A DNA stretch of 64,000 nt from Fodinibius sediminis (GTDB taxonomy: Bacteria; Bacteroidota; Rhodothermia; Balneolales; Balneolaceae). Each line of letters begins with the position of its first letter. Position 1 is the first letter of the stretch. Position numbers and translations under genes: made by a program. Shown here one piece after another: positions 8,688 through 18,279 of the stretch. Below the pieces are notes generated by a model. The model was not told where the DNA came from. It saw only the letters and a list, made by a program, of their open reading frames with translations, and made no database searches. The stretch lies in the NCBI RefSeq assembly GCF_900182555.1, contig NZ_FXTH01000008.1, positions 62,001 through 126,000 on the forward strand, in the 5' to 3' direction.

Positions 8688-9256
8688 GGCCTTTTGACGG
8701 GCGGTGCCGTCGGGCGCTGTTTACGGCTAAGCCCAAAAGAGAGTCCTTGCCGCCCAGGAGCAAGATCTTATTTTGAAATTGGTCATTCTTGGAGGGAGCC
8801 TCTCCCGCGGTGTTTATTATCCCGGCACGATATTCCCGTTAGTCTCCTGAGCCATTGGTTTCATGGTTGGATACTGTTCGGTTTTCGAAGATATACTGGC
8901 TGTGATAAGCCTTTAAGCTTGAAAGAGCCAGAATTATGCACAGCGCTGAAAGCTGTCAGGCAGAAAGGATGTAGTTCAACGGGAGGCCCCGGGAAGAGAA
9001 TCGACGAATTTTGGTTTAAAGTCCGCACCGACGGCCACCGGGTGATCAGCATCCAGGCTCGCCGCCAGTGCAGAGAAGTTAAATTCGCCGTCATTGCCTG
9101 GGTACTTATCCATCCCTGGAAAGTGAAAGTAAAGCCGCAAAGGTTTCTTGCAGGGCAATGACGATTGTATAATTGACGCATGGGTTAAGTGGAACATCAG
9201 GGCCTGAGAAACGCTTTTAATGTGTTCCTTGCATTCCGGAAGCCCTGGTTGGGAGT
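8688..9256. other. 569-base gap with a possible gene remnant
   Basis: No recognisable gene lies here. On the minus strand a frame of 45 codons starting at an ATG (9113) and ending at a TGA at 8976 has coding-like codon use. It includes MDKYPGNDGEFNF and VAVGADFKPKFVD. I cannot match it to a family. It may be a remnant of a gene once downstream of the alcohol dehydrogenase. A + strand frame from 8694 to 9161 looks like noise. Confidence 0.3.
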
Positions 9257-10273
9257 TCACCCGATGTCAAGAACAACACGGAAACGGGCCTCGTTGTTGA
9301 TCATACGCTCATATGCTTCGTTAGCCTGTTCCAGGGGATAGGTTTCAACCTTCGGAGTTATGTCCTGGAGGGCGCTGAAATTGAGCGTATCTTCAGAGTC
9401 CCTGGCATCGCCACTGGGCCATCCGGATACAGATTTTCGTCCCATGATCAGCTGCAGGGGCGATACTTCAATGGGATCGCCGGTGGCGGCTACGACCATC
9501 AGCTGCCCGTTGCGTCCCAGTCCGTCGACGACCGAGGAGATGGCTTCGCTGTTCGGTGCGGTAGCAAGAATAACTTTGGCTCCCCCCATCTTTTGTAGTT
9601 CCTCCGCGGCATCTGTGGCCTCAGTATCAATATAAGTGTGGGCTCCCAGTTCCCGGGCCAGCTCCTTTTTGGCCGGTCCTCGGGAGAGGGCCGCCACTTT
9701 GCAGCCAAATTTGTGGGCATATTGCACGCCCAGGTGACCCAGTCCGCCAATGCCCTGTACCGCGACAAGATCACCGGGCTCGAGGTTGCTGTTTCGCAGT
9801 GCGTTAAAGGTGGTGATGCCTGCGCAAAGCAGTGGAGCCGCTTCCGCTGAGTTGAGTGCTTCCGGGATGGCGGCGAGCGCGCTTTCGGGCGCTGTCATAT
9901 ACTCGGCGTAGCCACCGTCGAAATGCAGTCCGGTCACCTGTGCGTTCTCACAATTGATAAAATCACCGTTGCGGCAAGACTCACAGGTATAGCAGTGTCC
10001 GCCGTGCCAGCCAACACCGACGCGTTGTCCTTCTTTCCACTGGCTTACGTCACTTCCCCGTTCTTCCACAATTCCGATGACCTCATGTCCCGGAGTCCGG
10101 GGGTACTCTATACCCGGCATGAGGCCGTCCTTGACAAAGGCGTCGCTGTGACAAATTCCGCAGGCCTGCACCCTGATCAGAACTTCATCGCTGCCGGGGG
10201 TGGGGATATCTTTTTCCACGGCTTCAAAATCTCCGCCTGCTTCCGTTATCTGCATGGCTTTCATTGTACTCAT
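9257..10273 (-). CDS. Zinc-dependent alcohol dehydrogenase (MDR superfamily)
   Basis: The enzyme interconverts alcohols and aldehydes with NAD(P) in the cytoplasm. The 338-residue product has both zinc sites. The catalytic site shows CGICHSD (Cys41) and PGHE (His63, Glu64). The structural site has four cysteines in CYTCESCRNGDFINC (94, 97, 100, 108). A Rossmann GIGGLGHLG motif follows in the second half. I chose the ATG at 10273; a second ATG at 10264 is equally possible. It resembles the AdhA/AdhP-type branch, but substrate and cofactor cannot be read from sequence. It seems to be a single gene, divergent from the next. Confidence 0.92.
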   Translation of the reverse strand: MSTMKAMQITEAGGDFEAVEKDIPTPGSDEVLIRVQACGICHSDAFVKDGLMPGIEYPRTPGHEVIGIVEERGSDVSQWKEGQRVGVGWHGGHCYTCESCRNGDFINCENAQVTGLHFDGGYAEYMTAPESALAAIPEALNSAEAAPLLCAGITTFNALRNSNLEPGDLVAVQGIGGLGHLGVQYAHKFGCKVAALSRGPAKKELARELGAHTYIDTEATDAAEELQKMGGAKVILATAPNSEAISSVVDGLGRNGQLMVVAATGDPIEVSPLQLIMGRKSVSGWPSGDARDSEDTLNFSALQDITPKVETYPLEQANEAYERMINNEARFRVVLDIG

Positions 10274-10452
10274 AAGTATCAATTCTTTGGTGTTAATATT
10301 GTATTGAGGTATGAAGGTAACAGCAGATCATGCTAAATCATTTGCCCGGGAGGGAATAAAACAAGGGCGGAAGACTAAAAATTTATGCAATTCCATAAGA
10401 CTCCTTATATTCTTCTGTTTCAGCAAGGGGAATTAACCTATAGGAGAATATT

Positions 10453-12816
10453 ATGAGCGGCATTTACGGGCTTTCATATTTTTTAAAGAGGAAACCATTG
10501 TTTATTGTCTTAATACTGGGGGGGATCCTGTCGGCTCCGGCACAAGCACTTTTTGCCCAGTCGTTTGATTACGAGCGTTACCCGAAATTGGATTTTGACT
10601 TCACCCATATGCAGCTTGAAATGGGCCTGCAGCCCCAAAATATGCGCATGAATGGGGCCGTAACCTACCAGGTCAAAGCCAACATAAGCGGGGCTGATAC
10701 GGTTACATTGTATGCCGCCCATATGGAAATCAGTGCAGCCTCGGTGGATGGGGAGAGGGTGGAGTTTCAGCTGAAGAACGATTCGCTGCTGATCCCGCTT
10801 TTAGAACCCGCAGAGAGGGGACAGAACCATGAAATATGGGTTCGCTACAGTACCACTCCCGGTTTTGGACTTCTGAAGAACAATAACGGCACGGTCTGGA
10901 CCTCACAGCTTCCGCGGGCGCAGCGCCACTGGGTTCCCATCCTCGATAATCCGCATGTTGCCATGCCAACGGATCTTAAAATTTCCGTCCCCGCGGAGTT
11001 TACGGCCTGGGCAACAGGACGCAAAGTGGGAGAGGAAGCCGTGAATGAAGAAGTGACGCAGTATAACTTTGTTTCCAAGACAGACATTCCGGCCTCGGAA
11101 CTGGCTTTTGCCATTGGAAATTTTCAGAGCCAGTCTACCACCTTCGGGATCAAGCGAATCAATATGGCCGTGGAGCAGGAACCGTCGGGTGAGGTTGATC
11201 TGCAGCAGCTGTTACAGCAGTCGTACGACTGGCTGGGAAAAGTGGAAACGGAGATGCAATCGGAATTTCCCTATGAGCGCCTGAATATCGTGATTATGAA
11301 TGATCACGGATGGGAAACCAAATCATGGGGCGGGGGAACCATTTTTATTTATCAGAACAGGGGCAGTTTGCAGCATCAGCTTCTCCGGGGAATCATCGGG
11401 CAGTGGATAGGCAGCAGTCAGCGGGCCGCGCAGTGGAGCGAGGCGGATGCGATTACCCTTTACCAGACGCTTGTACAGCAGTCCATGACCGGCAGCACGC
11501 CAACGCTTGACGTACAAGACCTGCCCCGGCAGTCAACACCAAGCGTTTATGATGTCTTTGGCCCGGAGCGGTGGAACGCCTGGCAGCAGCAGTGGCTGCA
11601 GTGGAAAGAGCAGTCGAAGGCCTGGATGATATCCGATACCCATCCCGGGATGCTCGAACAGCTGTCTCCTGTCGTCCAATGGAGCGACTATGCCGATTTA
11701 TGGTATCAGAAGAGCGGCCAGCCCATGTTTGAGATCCCCCGGCTCACCGTGGCCCACGATACCTCGGCCGCCGATACAACGGTTGCCGACTCCGTAATTT
11801 ACCGGGTACGATACAACCGCGACCTGGCGGGTGAAAGCATTACCCTGGGCTTCGAAGCGGTACAGGGGGGCTATGATGAGCTTAAAACGCTCCGGTTGCA
11901 TAAAGTGTACGCCGAAGGGATTGAGACGGGAGAGGTAACCTTCACCGGGCTGTCCGACTCTGTGACGGTTTCTGTATCGCCGGACATTCGAACCCTGCGT
12001 CTTGAGGTCCCGCAAGAACTGCGCCTTGGCATCGAAGAACACAAACCGGTTCCTTTTCTGATTTACGAGCTGCGCAATGCTGAATCATTGAATCAGCGGG
12101 TACGGGCCGCCCGCAATCTGGGCAAGCACACGGACAATCCGGACCTGCAGCTGGCCATTGTTGACGCCCTGGAGGGCAATGTAGAGCCCGACGTACGGGC
12201 GGCATTGCTGATGTCCCTGGCAGACATCACGCGGGGCGCTGCCGGTACGGAGCAGCTGTTTCTGGAGGCCCTGCAAAGCGAGAGCCGCCTTGTACAGAAA
12301 GCAGGACTGAAGGCGCTCCAGAATTATCCGGAAAGCGTGGAAATTCAGAAAAGGGTCAGGCAGATGACCGCAAGTACAAACCACATAGCCATCTTCAAAC
12401 AGGGCATATCCGTACTCTCCGGCATTGCGACACAGGAAGAACTTGACGCATTCCTTTCGGAGGTTGCACGCCGCGATACCGTGGGCTACCGATCGGTGGC
12501 CGCCATACGTCAGCTGGCCTCGAAGGGGGAGACGGGAATGCTGACCGAGGCTGAGCGCTTCCTCGGCGGGAGCTATGATTACGGGGTGCGGCAGGAGGCC
12601 CTGGAGGTTCTTACCGAATATGATGAAAATGCCCAGAACTGGCTGCAGCGGGGAAGGGAATTATTGACGGAGTCGCGGGATCCGCGCATACGGTTTTTGG
12701 TCGTCCGGGGACTGCTTCAACACCAGAACTCCGAAATCGTTTCTTTCCTTAGTGAGTATCTGTCGGATGAATATGATGCCCGCGTCTACCGGGCGATAAG
12801 TGAGGGTATGCGCTGA
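10453..12816 (+). CDS. Exported M1-peptidase-like protein without the zinc site, with C-terminal HEAT-like repeats
   Basis: The 787-residue protein has a signal peptide (about residues 1-36, ending ALFAQ). An aminopeptidase-N-like beta domain and a degenerate catalytic domain follow. Where M1 enzymes have HExxHxWxG, this protein reads RGIIGQWIG at 312-320: QW and G remain but both histidines and the glutamate are gone. The GAMEN-type region reads SWGGGTIFIY at 291-300. After residue 550 come alpha-helical HEAT-like repeats (NLGKHTDNPDLQLAIVDAL and similar). It is therefore probably a non-catalytic binding or scaffold protein in the periplasm. The start has GGAG 10 bases upstream. A PHP-domain gene follows after 63 bases. 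Confidence 0.75.
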   Translation: MSGIYGLSYFLKRKPLFIVLILGGILSAPAQALFAQSFDYERYPKLDFDFTHMQLEMGLQPQNMRMNGAVTYQVKANISGADTVTLYAAHMEISAASVDGERVEFQLKNDSLLIPLLEPAERGQNHEIWVRYSTTPGFGLLKNNNGTVWTSQLPRAQRHWVPILDNPHVAMPTDLKISVPAEFTAWATGRKVGEEAVNEEVTQYNFVSKTDIPASELAFAIGNFQSQSTTFGIKRINMAVEQEPSGEVDLQQLLQQSYDWLGKVETEMQSEFPYERLNIVIMNDHGWETKSWGGGTIFIYQNRGSLQHQLLRGIIGQWIGSSQRAAQWSEADAITLYQTLVQQSMTGSTPTLDVQDLPRQSTPSVYDVFGPERWNAWQQQWLQWKEQSKAWMISDTHPGMLEQLSPVVQWSDYADLWYQKSGQPMFEIPRLTVAHDTSAADTTVADSVIYRVRYNRDLAGESITLGFEAVQGGYDELKTLRLHKVYAEGIETGEVTFTGLSDSVTVSVSPDIRTLRLEVPQELRLGIEEHKPVPFLIYELRNAESLNQRVRAARNLGKHTDNPDLQLAIVDALEGNVEPDVRAALLMSLADITRGAAGTEQLFLEALQSESRLVQKAGLKALQNYPESVEIQKRVRQMTASTNHIAIFKQGISVLSGIATQEELDAFLSEVARRDTVGYRSVAAIRQLASKGETGMLTEAERFLGGSYDYGVRQEALEVLTEYDENAQNWLQRGRELLTESRDPRIRFLVVRGLLQHQNSEIVSFLSEYLSDEYDARVYRAISEGMR

Positions 12817-12879
12817 AAGGAGCTAAGGCCTGCGGCTGATGAAAACAAATAACCGGGATTAATAACATTATTACAGAGC

Positions 12880-14256
12880 ATGAAAACAGGTTTAAAAAAG
12901 GGATTTATCACCGCTGTATTACTGATGATTGGGTTGGGGGGCGCTGATGCCCAGTCAGCTCACCCGGCGGATCATGCATCTCACCATACGCATAAGACCG
13001 TTGATTATACCGTTGATCCGGATACTCGGGAAGAAGCGACTCCGGTGCCCGATGAAGAAGGCTTCTACTGGTGGAAGGGGAACCTGCACACGCATACGCT
13101 GTGGAGCGATGGTGATCATTTTCCTGAGACCGTGGCAAAGTGGTACAGGAATAATGGGTATCACTTCCTGTCACTGTCCGATCATAATACCCTCCAGACC
13201 GGTGATAAATGGATTCAACCCCGCCTCAGCCGGTATGCCGCCTCCGCCGGCGGAGTGGATGTGTTTGAGCAGTACCTGGAAGAATTCGGGAAAGAGTGGG
13301 TGGAGTTCAACAGGAAGGACGATACCCTGCAGGTTCGTCTGAAACCCCTTAGCGAGTACCGCCATCTCTTTGAGGAACCCGGCCGCTTTCTGTTGATCCA
13401 GGGTGAGGAGATCACGGATGAAAAGGTGATCCATATGAACGCCCACAATATCGGTTCGTTTATTGAGCCGCAGGGCGGAGAAACCGTGCGGGCCATCATC
13501 CAGAATAATGTGAATGCCGTGCATAAGCACCAGAAAGAGTCCGGCCGTCCGGTGCTGCCTCACCTGAACCATCCCAATTTTCACTATGCCGTAACGGCTG
13601 AAGATCTGGCCCATATCAGTGGACTGCGGTTCTTTGAGGTATATAACGGGCACCGGGGCGTACAGAATTACGGCGATGAGCATCATGTGGACCTGGACCG
13701 GTACTGGGATATTGTGCTGACCCTGCGCCTGGCGCACCTGGATAAAGGCATTATGTATGGACTGGCCACCGACGATGCTCATCACTACGATGGGAGTACG
13801 GACCACACAGCTTTGCCCGGCCGCGGATGGGTGATGGTGAAAGCCCGCTACCTGACGCCCCGTCATATCATAACCGCTCTTAAAAAGGGCGACTACTATG
13901 CCACAACCGGGGTAACACTGCGTGATTTTAGCGCGAGGGATAAGGAATACCTGGTGGAGATTGAACCTGAAGAGGGGATTGATTATAAAATCCAGTTTAT
14001 CGGCACGCCCAAAGATCATGATATCTCAAGTGAGGAGGTTCTGGATGAAAATGGAAAGCCGATACGGGCGACCCGCACTTACAGCAGGGAGATCGGACAA
14101 GTGTACAGGGAGGTGGAAGGCACGCAGGCCAAATACGAGTATACGGGCGATGAATTATACGTCCGGGCCAAAATCATTTCTACCAAGAAACACCCCAATC
14201 CCTTCCAGGAAGGCGAAACGGAAATGGCCTGGACCCAGCCTGTATTGGTGGAATGA
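12880..14256 (+). CDS. Exported PHP-domain metallophosphoesterase
   Basis: The 458-residue protein begins with a signal peptide (about 1-25, ending GADAQ), then a His-rich linker. The PHP domain starts at NLHTHTLWSDGDH (His70, His72, Asp77) and continues with LSDHNTL (Asp101, His102), HLNHPNFHY and ATDDAHHYDG. These supply the metal ligands of a polymerase-and-histidinol-phosphatase (PHP) fold. PHP enzymes hydrolyse phosphoesters; the substrate here is unknown, and location should be periplasmic or surface. A C-terminal beta-rich region follows after about residue 330. It lies 63 bases after the M1-like gene and is probably cotranscribed with it. Confidence 0.85.
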   Translation: MKTGLKKGFITAVLLMIGLGGADAQSAHPADHASHHTHKTVDYTVDPDTREEATPVPDEEGFYWWKGNLHTHTLWSDGDHFPETVAKWYRNNGYHFLSLSDHNTLQTGDKWIQPRLSRYAASAGGVDVFEQYLEEFGKEWVEFNRKDDTLQVRLKPLSEYRHLFEEPGRFLLIQGEEITDEKVIHMNAHNIGSFIEPQGGETVRAIIQNNVNAVHKHQKESGRPVLPHLNHPNFHYAVTAEDLAHISGLRFFEVYNGHRGVQNYGDEHHVDLDRYWDIVLTLRLAHLDKGIMYGLATDDAHHYDGSTDHTALPGRGWVMVKARYLTPRHIITALKKGDYYATTGVTLRDFSARDKEYLVEIEPEEGIDYKIQFIGTPKDHDISSEEVLDENGKPIRATRTYSREIGQVYREVEGTQAKYEYTGDELYVRAKIISTKKHPNPFQEGETEMAWTQPVLVE

Positions 14257-14299
14257 ACTTGGTGAACGGAAGCCGCGGCCGGTTATTCATAGTGACAGG

Positions 14300-14323
14300 A
14301 GGGAGTAACGGCAGCTACTCCCT
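14300..14323. terminator. Hairpin at a convergent gene junction
   Basis: AGGGAGTA at 14300-14307 pairs perfectly with TACTCCCT at 14316-14323. It sits between the PHP gene end (14256) and the ABC permease stop (14315-14317), which it overlaps. There is no strong T-run, so it is only a candidate bidirectional terminator. Confidence 0.4.
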
Positions 14324-15604
14324 GATCCATTTCCACAATTCCTTGAATCCGGCACTGTTGCCGTAGCTGAGGATGCCCACGCTGTAGATTTTGGCACTCA
14401 GCCACATGGTCAGGGCGAAGGTGACGATCATTAGAAGGATAGACAGGGATATCTGCCAGAAGGGAACATCGGTGATCGCAATGCGGGTTATCATGACAAT
14501 GGGCGTACAGAAGGGGATAAGGGAACCCGCCACGGCCAGGGTGCTGTCAGGGTTCTCCATGGCGCGAAACATGATAAAATAGCCGATCATGACGGGAATC
14601 ATGATGGGAAACATGAACTGCTGGGTGTCGGTTTCTGAATCCACGGCAGATCCTATGGCGGCAAAAAGAGAGCTGTACAGCAGGTATCCCAGGATAAAGA
14701 AGAGAACGAAATAGAGAATGAGGGAGGGTGAAATATCAGGCATCGTGAAGATCGCGGGATCTATACCGCCTGCCCCTTCCGGGACGGTTGTCATACCCGG
14801 ATCAGAGCGCAGCAGGATGCCGGCCAGCGGCCCGGCCGCGGTGGCGAGGGCAAAAAAGGAGGCCAGCCAGAAGGTTAGTTGAGAGATGGCAAGCGCCCCT
14901 ACGCCGGCCATCTTTCCCAGCAGCAGTTCAATGGGTTTGACCGAGGAGGTGATGACTTCAATGATGCGATTGGTTTTTTCCTCAATGACGCTTCGGGTCA
15001 GCATGCCCCCGTAGCCCAAGACAGATCCAAAAATAATGATCCCCATCGCCATGCCCACAAGCGTCAGGAAGCCGGTGTCATCTTCGGTTGCCTCACCCTG
15101 GGGGCTGAGCTTAACGGTCGACAGGGAAATGCCAGTGGCAAAAATTTGCTGTACTTCCTCAGAAACCTCGGCGCGGGCAATGCGCTCATCGCGGATGACG
15201 GTTTGGAGATCGGACTGGATGCTTGACTGCAGGCTGATGCCCCCGGCGCCGCTGGATACAAAGCGGGGATTTTCCTCGAGCCTGAGATGGGCCTCGCTGA
15301 GCACTACATAACCATCGATCCTTTCATGCAGTACCCGTGCATCAAGAGAATCGTCCGACAGGGGGGATAGATCCTGGTACCGGTCGCCCGCCAGCTTTTC
15401 CAGCCGGGGATAAAGGGCACCGGTTTTGTCGACGACGCCGATCGTATGTTCCGCTCCGCTGTCCCATAGGGCAATGCCAATGCCTGTGCCGATGAAGGCA
15501 AGCATGCCGAGCGGTATCAGGATGGTGGCAATAATGAATCCCCTGGATCGAAGGCGGGTTACATATTCTCTTTTGAGGACCAGTAAAATCTGGTGGAAGT
15601 TCAT
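14315..15604 (-). CDS. ABC-2 type transporter permease (NatB-like)
   Basis: This is the membrane subunit of an ABC exporter, 429 residues. A first membrane helix near residues 21-46 is followed by a large outside domain of about 140 residues (HTIGVVDKTGALYPRLEKL onward). Five or so further helices cluster after residue 180 (for example GMAMGIIIFGSVLGYGGML). EEKTNRIIEVITSSVKPIELLLGK is typical of the ABC-2/NatB family. It starts 3 bases beyond the stop of its ATPase partner, so the two are translated from one message. NatAB-type systems export sodium in Bacillus; the substrate here is not known. Confidence 0.88.
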   Translation of the reverse strand: MNFHQILLVLKREYVTRLRSRGFIIATILIPLGMLAFIGTGIGIALWDSGAEHTIGVVDKTGALYPRLEKLAGDRYQDLSPLSDDSLDARVLHERIDGYVVLSEAHLRLEENPRFVSSGAGGISLQSSIQSDLQTVIRDERIARAEVSEEVQQIFATGISLSTVKLSPQGEATEDDTGFLTLVGMAMGIIIFGSVLGYGGMLTRSVIEEKTNRIIEVITSSVKPIELLLGKMAGVGALAISQLTFWLASFFALATAAGPLAGILLRSDPGMTTVPEGAGGIDPAIFTMPDISPSLILYFVLFFILGYLLYSSLFAAIGSAVDSETDTQQFMFPIMIPVMIGYFIMFRAMENPDSTLAVAGSLIPFCTPIVMITRIAITDVPFWQISLSILLMIVTFALTMWLSAKIYSVGILSYGNSAGFKELWKWIRE

Positions 15605-15607
15605 GGT

Positions 15608-16528
15608 TCAGGCCAGTTCCTTGGGATTGATGTTGTCTTCGCCTACCGTGGAAATAAAAATTTCGGTCAGAGAGGGTTCCACCCGTTCAAATTTATAGAT
15701 CTCGGCATGCTGCATCGCCAGCTGAAGTATCTGTTGGATGTCCTGGCCATTGAGTACCCGTATCTCGGCAAAATTCGTAGACCGGTTGTTGATACGTACC
15801 TGCTCAAGACGGTCGAGGAAGGTGGGATCTCCCTGGAATTCTATGGTCACCGTATTCTTTCCGAACGACTGCTTGATCTCACGCAAATTGCCCTTGAGTA
15901 CCACCTGCCCCTTGTTGAACAGGCAGATGTCATCACACATCTGTTCCACCTGTTCCATGCGGTGCGTGGAGAAGAGAACGGTTTTGTCCTTCTGGCGAAG
16001 TTCAATGACGATCTCCTTGAGCATTTCGCTGTTGATGGGATCGAGACCGCTGAACGGTTCGTCAAAGATATAGATATCCGGATCATGGGCTATGGTAGCG
16101 ATAAACTGAATTTTCTGGGACATGCCCTTGGATAACTCCCCCACTTTTTTGTGATACCAGTCGGAGGCATCAAAGCGATCGAGCCAGTACCTGGTGGTCT
16201 TCCGGGCCTCATCGTAGGTTAACCCCTTCAGCCTGGCCAGGTAGATCAGCTGTTCGCCGACTTTCATCTTTTTGTACAGGCCCCGTTCCTCGGGCATATA
16301 GCCAATCATTTTCTGGGTCTGTGAACTTGCTTTGCGGCCATTGATGGTGATGGTACCCGCATCGGGGATAATGATATGATTGATCATGCGGATGGCCGTG
16401 GTTTTTCCAGCGCCATTGGGGCCCAGAAGTCCGAAGATACGTCCTTTTTCCACTTCGAAGTTCACCTCCTTGACGGCCTGGGTTTTGCCGAATGATTTGC
16501 TGATACTATTAACATTGATAACGGCCAT
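15608..16528 (-). CDS. ABC transporter ATP-binding protein (NatA-like)
   Basis: This is the cytoplasmic ATPase of the exporter whose permease follows 3 bases downstream. At 306 residues it has Walker A (GPNGAGKTT, 36-44), the Q-loop region, the LSKGMSQ signature near 138, Walker B with its glutamate (YIFDEPFSGLDP near 158) and the switch histidine (STHRMEQVEQ). The extra C-terminal part of about 90 residues is usual for NatA-type ATPases (DUF4162-like). Transcription is divergent from glgA. Confidence 0.93.
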   Translation of the reverse strand: MAVINVNSISKSFGKTQAVKEVNFEVEKGRIFGLLGPNGAGKTTAIRMINHIIIPDAGTITINGRKASSQTQKMIGYMPEERGLYKKMKVGEQLIYLARLKGLTYDEARKTTRYWLDRFDASDWYHKKVGELSKGMSQKIQFIATIAHDPDIYIFDEPFSGLDPINSEMLKEIVIELRQKDKTVLFSTHRMEQVEQMCDDICLFNKGQVVLKGNLREIKQSFGKNTVTIEFQGDPTFLDRLEQVRINNRSTNFAEIRVLNGQDIQQILQLAMQHAEIYKFERVEPSLTEIFISTVGEDNINPKELA

Positions 16529-16757
16529 AGGCGGGTACTACCTTCGTCACGGGGTGATCTTATTATGTTCACAGCCTTTATTTGTTTCCGGCATTCTCCA
16601 GCCCCAGGGCTGATTTACGGAATACAGCAGCTTGTGAAACAGGGAGTTAATAAATCGTGTTTCAAAATGTACGGGATGTTAATGCTTGTTAGTCAAAAAA
16701 TAAAGATTTTGATTGGACTATAAACTTTAATTAATTAGTCATTGAAATAAGACTGGT

Positions 16758-16765
16758 TATTTTTG
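16758..16765 (+). promoter_or_regulatory. Possible Bacteroidetes-type -7 box upstream of glgA
   Basis: TATTTTTG fits TAnnTTTG and lies 58 bases before the glgA start. No clear -33 TTTG is present at the usual distance, so support is weak. Confidence 0.3.
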
Positions 16766-16823
16766 TACTATGGTTAAGGAAATGGGGCAGAGACACCTAG
16801 AACATCAAAAAGAGTTTTAGAAT

Positions 16824-18260
16824 ATGAAGATAATTCACCTGAGTGCAGAATGTTACCCGGTTGCCAAAGTGGGAGGACTGGCGGATGTGGTGGGAGCACT
16901 GCCCAAATACCTGGTCCAACAGGAGGTTGAGGCATCGGTTGCCATGCCCAAATATGATAACGAATGGGTTTCAAAGCATGAATTTGAAACGGTATTTGAA
17001 GGACGGGCCCCGCTGGGGGATTGGGAATTTGATTTTCGCATCCAGCGAGAAGTCGATGACACTCTGGGATTTCCGCTGTTTATGGTGGATATCCCCGGCC
17101 TGTTTGACCGCCCCGGCGTATATGTTGAACAGGAAAGCGGGGCGCCCTACGGGGATGAGTTTGAGCGGTTTATAAGTTTTCAGATTGCAGTGCTTGACTG
17201 GATAAACCAGATGTCCCGGAAACCCGAGGTGGTTCACTGCCACGACCATCATACCGCGCTGGTGCCCTTTATGATGACTCAGAGTTACCGGTATCAGGCA
17301 TTGAAGCATATTCCTACGGCACTTACCGTGCATAATGGCGAGTACCAGGGGGTTTATGATCACGGGCGGCAAAATATGCTCCCGTATTTTGACCCGCAAA
17401 CCGAGGGGCTGCTGGATTGGGACGGTCGGCTGAACAGTCTGGCGGCAGGGCTTAAAACCTGCTGGAAGATTACGACGGTTTCACCCTCATACATGGAAGA
17501 ACTTGGCTATGACAGCCATGGCCTGGAGGGTCTTTTCCAGCATGAAAAGCAGAAGTCGCAGGGCATCATCAATGGAATTGACACCGAGGTGTGGGATCCG
17601 GCAACGGACCCGATGATTGCCCACCACTACGACCGTCAAAAGACGGCGGACGGAAAACGAAAGAACAAGCAGGCGTTATGTGAGCAGTTCGGGCTCGATC
17701 CGCAGTATCCGACGATATCGTTCATCGGACGGCTGGTGCACGAAAAGGGAGCTGACATGCTTCCAGACCTGTTTCGCACTTTCCTGGAATCGCCGCAGAG
17801 CGTGAACTTTATTGTGCTGGGAACGGGCGATCGTAATTTGCACCGCCAGTTTGAGGCGATGAGCAGCCGTTTTGTCGGCTATTTTGATGCGGCACTGGAC
17901 TACAACGAGCCGCTTGCGCATCAAATTTATGCGGGAAGCGATTTCATGATTATGCCCTCGCGTGTTGAACCCTGCGGACTGAACCAGATGTATTCCATGC
18001 GCTATGGTACCGTGCCCATCGTTCGTAAAACTGGAGGATTGAAGGATACAGTTGTAGATCTGGGCGATCCCGATGGATACGGCATTACCTTCTACGACTT
18101 TTCTCTCGATGCGGCCCGGCATGCGGTCCAGCGAGCCATTGACCTGTTCAGACAGGGGCGTAAAATGGCAGCGCTTCGAAAAAAAATTATGCATCTCGAT
18201 TTTTCTTGGAATGCTTCAGCTAAAAAGTATATTGCATTATATAAAGAACTGTCAAATTAA
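16824..18260 (+). CDS. glgA: Glycogen synthase (ADP-glucose type)
   Basis: GlgA extends alpha-1,4-glucan chains with ADP-glucose; it is a cytoplasmic GT5 glycosyltransferase of the GT-B fold. The protein is 478 residues, the standard length. The N-terminal substrate loop KVGGLADVVG is at 15-24. The C-terminal half shows ISFIGRLVHEKGADML near 295 and the catalytic-site stretch MPSRVEPCGLNQMYSMRYGT near 376-395. It is followed after 19 bases by glgC, so this is a two-gene glycogen operon. No branching or phosphorylase gene is adjacent. Confidence 0.96.
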   Translation: MKIIHLSAECYPVAKVGGLADVVGALPKYLVQQEVEASVAMPKYDNEWVSKHEFETVFEGRAPLGDWEFDFRIQREVDDTLGFPLFMVDIPGLFDRPGVYVEQESGAPYGDEFERFISFQIAVLDWINQMSRKPEVVHCHDHHTALVPFMMTQSYRYQALKHIPTALTVHNGEYQGVYDHGRQNMLPYFDPQTEGLLDWDGRLNSLAAGLKTCWKITTVSPSYMEELGYDSHGLEGLFQHEKQKSQGIINGIDTEVWDPATDPMIAHHYDRQKTADGKRKNKQALCEQFGLDPQYPTISFIGRLVHEKGADMLPDLFRTFLESPQSVNFIVLGTGDRNLHRQFEAMSSRFVGYFDAALDYNEPLAHQIYAGSDFMIMPSRVEPCGLNQMYSMRYGTVPIVRKTGGLKDTVVDLGDPDGYGITFYDFSLDAARHAVQRAIDLFRQGRKMAALRKKIMHLDFSWNASAKKYIALYKELSN

Positions 18261-18279
18261 CGGATAAAATCATTCATCT

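Noticed and set aside
8694-9161. 155-codon + strand frame after the glycerate kinase
   Set aside because: Low-complexity mix of Cys, Trp and Arg, no family and no ribosome site; looks like noise.
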